Source: Kiritimatiellia bacterium
Lineage (GTDB): Bacteria > Verrucomicrobiota > Kiritimatiellia > RFP12 > UBA1067
Length of the DNA: 8,393 nt
Assembly: GCA_017389885.1 (NCBI GenBank)
Contig: JAFPDR010000100.1
Location: 1 to 8,393 of the forward strand
Direction of reading: 5' to 3'
Shown: in pieces, positions 6,314 to 8,393 of the stretch
Position numbering within the stretch: position 1 is the stretch's first letter
Layout of the letters: the number at the start of each line of letters is the position of its first letter
Program-made: the position numbers and the translations under genes
Notes under the pieces: generated by a model
Told to the model about the DNA's origin: nothing
The model's input: the letters and a program-made list of their open reading frames with translations, nothing else
Database searches by the model: none

Positions 6314-7696
6314 ATGATACCACTTATTGCAGCGGCGGCGCTGGCCGGGATGACCAACCTGACCGGGGTCGTCACGTTCGAGCGCGACGGCCTCGCGTTC
6401 TTCTTCATGGACGACACGCAGGGCGTCCACTGGCGCGTGCAGGGTCCGGACGGGAAGCCCACGGTGAAGCCCGGCGACCTCGTGTCCGTCTACGGCGAGC
6501 GCGAGCTCACGTCCAAGCACCGCGTCTCGGACGCGAAGGTGACGGTAAGCGGACACGACGACGCGTCCGTCCCGCCTCCTCTCGCGATCGGCATCGCGGA
6601 GCTCTTCCAGCGGCTGATGCCGTTCGGCAACACCGAGCTCTACGGGGGCATGGTCGAGACCGAGGGGCTTCTCCGCGACATCAACCGCCGGCAGACCACC
6701 ACCCAGCTCCTGGTCGGGGAAGGCGACTCCAACCTCCAGGTGGAGATTCCGTGGGCGCTCGAGGACGCGCTCCCCGCGGACCTCGTGCAGGGCGCGACGG
6801 TCAAGGTGCGCGGAATCCTCACCTACACCTCGATCGAGAACTACGAGGAGGGGATATTCGGACGCATCGAGAACATTGAGCTTATCCCGATGTCGCCTTC
6901 CGCCGTCGAGGTGGTGCGCCGCGCGCCGTTCTTCACGGCGGAGCGGCTCCTCTTCGTGCTCGCGTGGGTGCTCGCGCTCCTCGGCGCGCTCTCCGTGTGG
7001 ACGCTCACGCTGCGCAGGATGGTGTCCAAGAGGTCAGCCGAGCTCGCGGAGTCCATACGGCTGCGCGAGACCGCGCGCATCGAGGCGGACGCGGCGCGGC
7101 GCGAGAGGCTGAGGCTCGCGGCGGACCTCCACGACGGGTTCCAGCAGTACCTCGCCGGCGCGATGTTCCGCCTGAAGGCCGCGATGAACTACCTTCCCGA
7201 GGGCGCGGACGCGTGCCGCGCGCAGTTGGACAAGGTGAACGACGCTCTGAAGCACACGCAGTCGGGCCTGAGGTCCACGCTGTGGGCGATGAACGAGGAG
7301 AGCGAGGGCCCGGAGTCGCTCATCGAGCTCATGCACTTCGTGTCGCGCCGCCTTCCCCACTGGGAGGGCATCGTCGAGATATCGAGCGAGGGCGCGGAGC
7401 GCAAGATCGCCCACAACTTCGCCGGCACGATACTGCTGATCCTCCAGGAGGCCGTCGGCAACGCCATAAACCACGGACGCGCCGCGCACGTTCGCGTGAA
7501 GGTCGTGTTCGGCGAGAAGGGGCTCGCGATGTCCGTCTCCGACGACGGCTCGGGGTTCGACCCCGCGACGGCGCGCAAGGAGGGGCACTACGGGCTTTCC
7601 GGAATGGAGCGCCGCACGGCGGAGCTCGGCGGGAAGATATCCATAACCAGCGTCCCCGGGGAGGGCTCGACCGTTCGCATATCCCTCCCGCTGTGA
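6314..7696 (+). CDS. NarL/DesK-type membrane sensor histidine kinase with duplicated OB-like sensor region
   Basis: A 460-residue sensor kinase. The first residues (MIPLIAAAALAG) form a short hydrophobic, signal-like stretch without a basic residue. Two similar beta-rich modules follow, about 14-85 (TNLTGVVTF, FFFMDDTQGVHWRV, KPGDLVSVYG) and 110-190 (GMVETEGLLRD, TTQLLVGEGDSN, QGATVKVRGIL). They resemble the tandem OB-fold-like repeats seen ahead of kinases in Verrucomicrobiota. A single membrane helix (about 212-233) leads through a charged linker to a HisKA_3 dimerisation domain with phospho-acceptor His273 in DLHDGFQQ. The HATPase_c domain has the N-box NAINHG (Asn383, Asn386), DDGSGF (410-415) and a C-terminal GEGSTVRISLPL. 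The topology places the modules outside the cytoplasmic membrane; their ligand is unknown. The start is set by the promoter; upstream codons in the same frame would not be transcribed. No response regulator is adjacent. Confidence 0.92.
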   Translation: MIPLIAAAALAGMTNLTGVVTFERDGLAFFFMDDTQGVHWRVQGPDGKPTVKPGDLVSVYGERELTSKHRVSDAKVTVSGHDDASVPPPLAIGIAELFQRLMPFGNTELYGGMVETEGLLRDINRRQTTTQLLVGEGDSNLQVEIPWALEDALPADLVQGATVKVRGILTYTSIENYEEGIFGRIENIELIPMSPSAVEVVRRAPFFTAERLLFVLAWVLALLGALSVWTLTLRRMVSKRSAELAESIRLRETARIEADAARRERLRLAADLHDGFQQYLAGAMFRLKAAMNYLPEGADACRAQLDKVNDALKHTQSGLRSTLWAMNEESEGPESLIELMHFVSRRLPHWEGIVEISSEGAERKIAHNFAGTILLILQEAVGNAINHGRAAHVRVKVVFGEKGLAMSVSDDGSGFDPATARKEGHYGLSGMERRTAELGGKISITSVPGEGSTVRISLPL

Positions 7697-7713
7697 CTTC
7701 GCGCGCGGCAGAT

Positions 7714-7726
7714 TTTGGTATAATAT
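7714..7726 (+). promoter_or_regulatory. Extended -10 promoter of the purH-like gene
   Basis: TTTGGTATAATAT is identical over all 13 bases to the element at 542-554 and includes a perfect TATAAT (7719-7724). The expected -35 position (about 7696-7701) reads ACTTCG, with no TTGACA likeness. The hexamer lies 25 nt before the ATG at 7750, giving a short leader that contains the Shine-Dalgarno. The purH-like gene is thus transcribed separately from the kinase, which ends at 7696. Confidence 0.8.
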
Positions 7727-7737
7727 CCGACAAAGCA

Positions 7738-7745
7738 GAGAGGAG
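7738..7745 (+). promoter_or_regulatory. Ribosome binding site of the purH-like gene
   Basis: GAGAGGAG lies 4 nt before the ATG at 7750 and fixes that start codon. No other start codon lies between the promoter and this site. Confidence 0.8.
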
Positions 7746-7749
7746 CCAA

Positions 7750-8393
7750 ATGAAAGACCTTAAGGAAGCATACAAGACCATCGAGGCGGACCACTTCGCG
7801 CCGAGGATGGAGATTTCGTTCATCGACGGCGCGAGCCGCCAGACCTTCCAGTACGAGAAGGTGACGTGGAACATCGGCGGAGAGGAGAAGGGCCTGCGCT
7901 ACGGCGAGAACCCAGGCCAGGAGGCCGCGCTCTACAGGCTCGTCAACGGCAATCTCGTTCTCGGCGACGTCGAGATGCTCCAGGCGGGGCAGTACCTCGC
8001 GTCCGTCCCGGAGCTCCTCCAGAGCGGCAAGCACCCCGGAAAGACGAACGTCACGGACACGGACAACGCGCTCAACATCCTCCGGTACCTGATGGAGAAG
8101 CCCACGGCCGTCATCGTCAAGCACAACAACCCGTGCGGCGTCGCGACGGGCTCCACGCTCGCCGAGGCGTACTTCCGCGCGAACAAGGCCGACCGCCTCG
8201 CCGCGTTCGGCGGCGCGATCGCGCTCAACCGCGAGTGCGACATGGAGACCGCGAAGCTCATCGTCGAGAACTACGCCGAGGTCGTCGTGGCGCCCGACTT
8301 CAAGCCGGGCGTTATGGACCTCTTCGCCACGAAAAAGAACCTGCGCGTCTTCCGCATCAGGAACATGTCGCGCCTCACCGACTTCGTCGCGAA
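7750..8393 (+). CDS. purH: AICAR transformylase (PurH C-terminal domain only; 3' end cut off)
   Basis: This matches the formyltransferase half of PurH, which uses 10-formyl-tetrahydrofolate to formylate AICAR to FAICAR late in purine synthesis. The frame is open for 214 codons to the window edge. Motifs are GLRYGENPGQEAALYRL (around residue 50), LLQSGKHPGKTNVTDTDNAL, AVIVKHNNPCGVATG with the catalytic Lys124/His125 pair, AAFGGAIALNRE and EVVVAPDF. In bifunctional PurH about 190 residues of IMP cyclohydrolase (MGS-like) domain precede the RYGENP motif. Here only about 50 residues do, and the promoter and Shine-Dalgarno confirm that this is the true start. The gene therefore encodes a stand-alone transformylase resembling split PurH proteins known from some bacteria, such as Desulfovibrio relatives. 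A separate cyclohydrolase must lie elsewhere. The symbol purH names the family and does not imply a bifunctional enzyme. Confidence 0.93.
   Translation, partial: MKDLKEAYKTIEADHFAPRMEISFIDGASRQTFQYEKVTWNIGGEEKGLRYGENPGQEAALYRLVNGNLVLGDVEMLQAGQYLASVPELLQSGKHPGKTNVTDTDNALNILRYLMEKPTAVIVKHNNPCGVATGSTLAEAYFRANKADRLAAFGGAIALNRECDMETAKLIVENYAEVVVAPDFKPGVMDLFATKKNLRVFRIRNMSRLTDFVA

Noticed and set aside
1..8393. CRISPR array, tRNA/rRNA, insertion sequence or phage genes
   Set aside because: No regularly spaced repeats, no cloverleaf or rRNA-like stretch, and no transposase or integrase motif was found on either strand.

Overview
This is a GC-rich, gene-dense bacterial chromosomal window with every gene on the + strand and no gap above about 60 bases. 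It holds eight protein genes, two of them cut by the window edges, in five likely transcription units. No RNA gene, IS element, CRISPR array or phage gene was seen. The mix suggests the Verrucomicrobiota/Kiritimatiellota side of the PVC group: a GH97 lipoprotein, a NarL-type histidine kinase with a tandem OB-like sensor region, and a PurH-like protein lacking its cyclohydrolase domain. That placement is inference, since no rRNA or phylogenetic marker is present.

Layout. (1) 1-519: 3' part of a NarL/LuxR-type response regulator, its last codons forming a GC hairpin. (2) 577-3322: a retaining-type GH97 glycosidase lipoprotein followed after 7 nt by dapB (lysine/peptidoglycan precursor synthesis). 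(3) 3358-6272: ruvB (Holliday junction motor), a YihY/BrkB-family membrane protein and an RmlD-like sugar-nucleotide reductase, spaced 4 nt and 1 nt apart. (4) 6314-7696: a membrane histidine kinase. (5) 7750 to the right edge: an AICAR transformylase without the IMP cyclohydrolase domain.

The strongest shared signal is non-coding. Each of the four units whose start lies in the window is preceded by an almost identical 13-base element, TTTGGTATAATAT or a one-base variant. It contains an extended -10 box (TGGTATAAT) and has no recognisable -35 box. In two cases (GH97, purH-like) the -10 lies about 25 nt before the ATG and a good Shine-Dalgarno lies between them. In the other two (ruvB, histidine kinase) it lies only 8-10 nt before the ATG, so those mRNAs should be leaderless or nearly so.

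Apart from the two signalling proteins, the genes are housekeeping and envelope functions with no single pathway joining them. The most unusual coding feature is a 75-bp in-frame, arginine/glutamate/serine-rich insertion near the N-terminus of the RmlD-like protein, bounded by an 11-bp direct repeat. I see no clear evidence of a wholly new multi-gene system.
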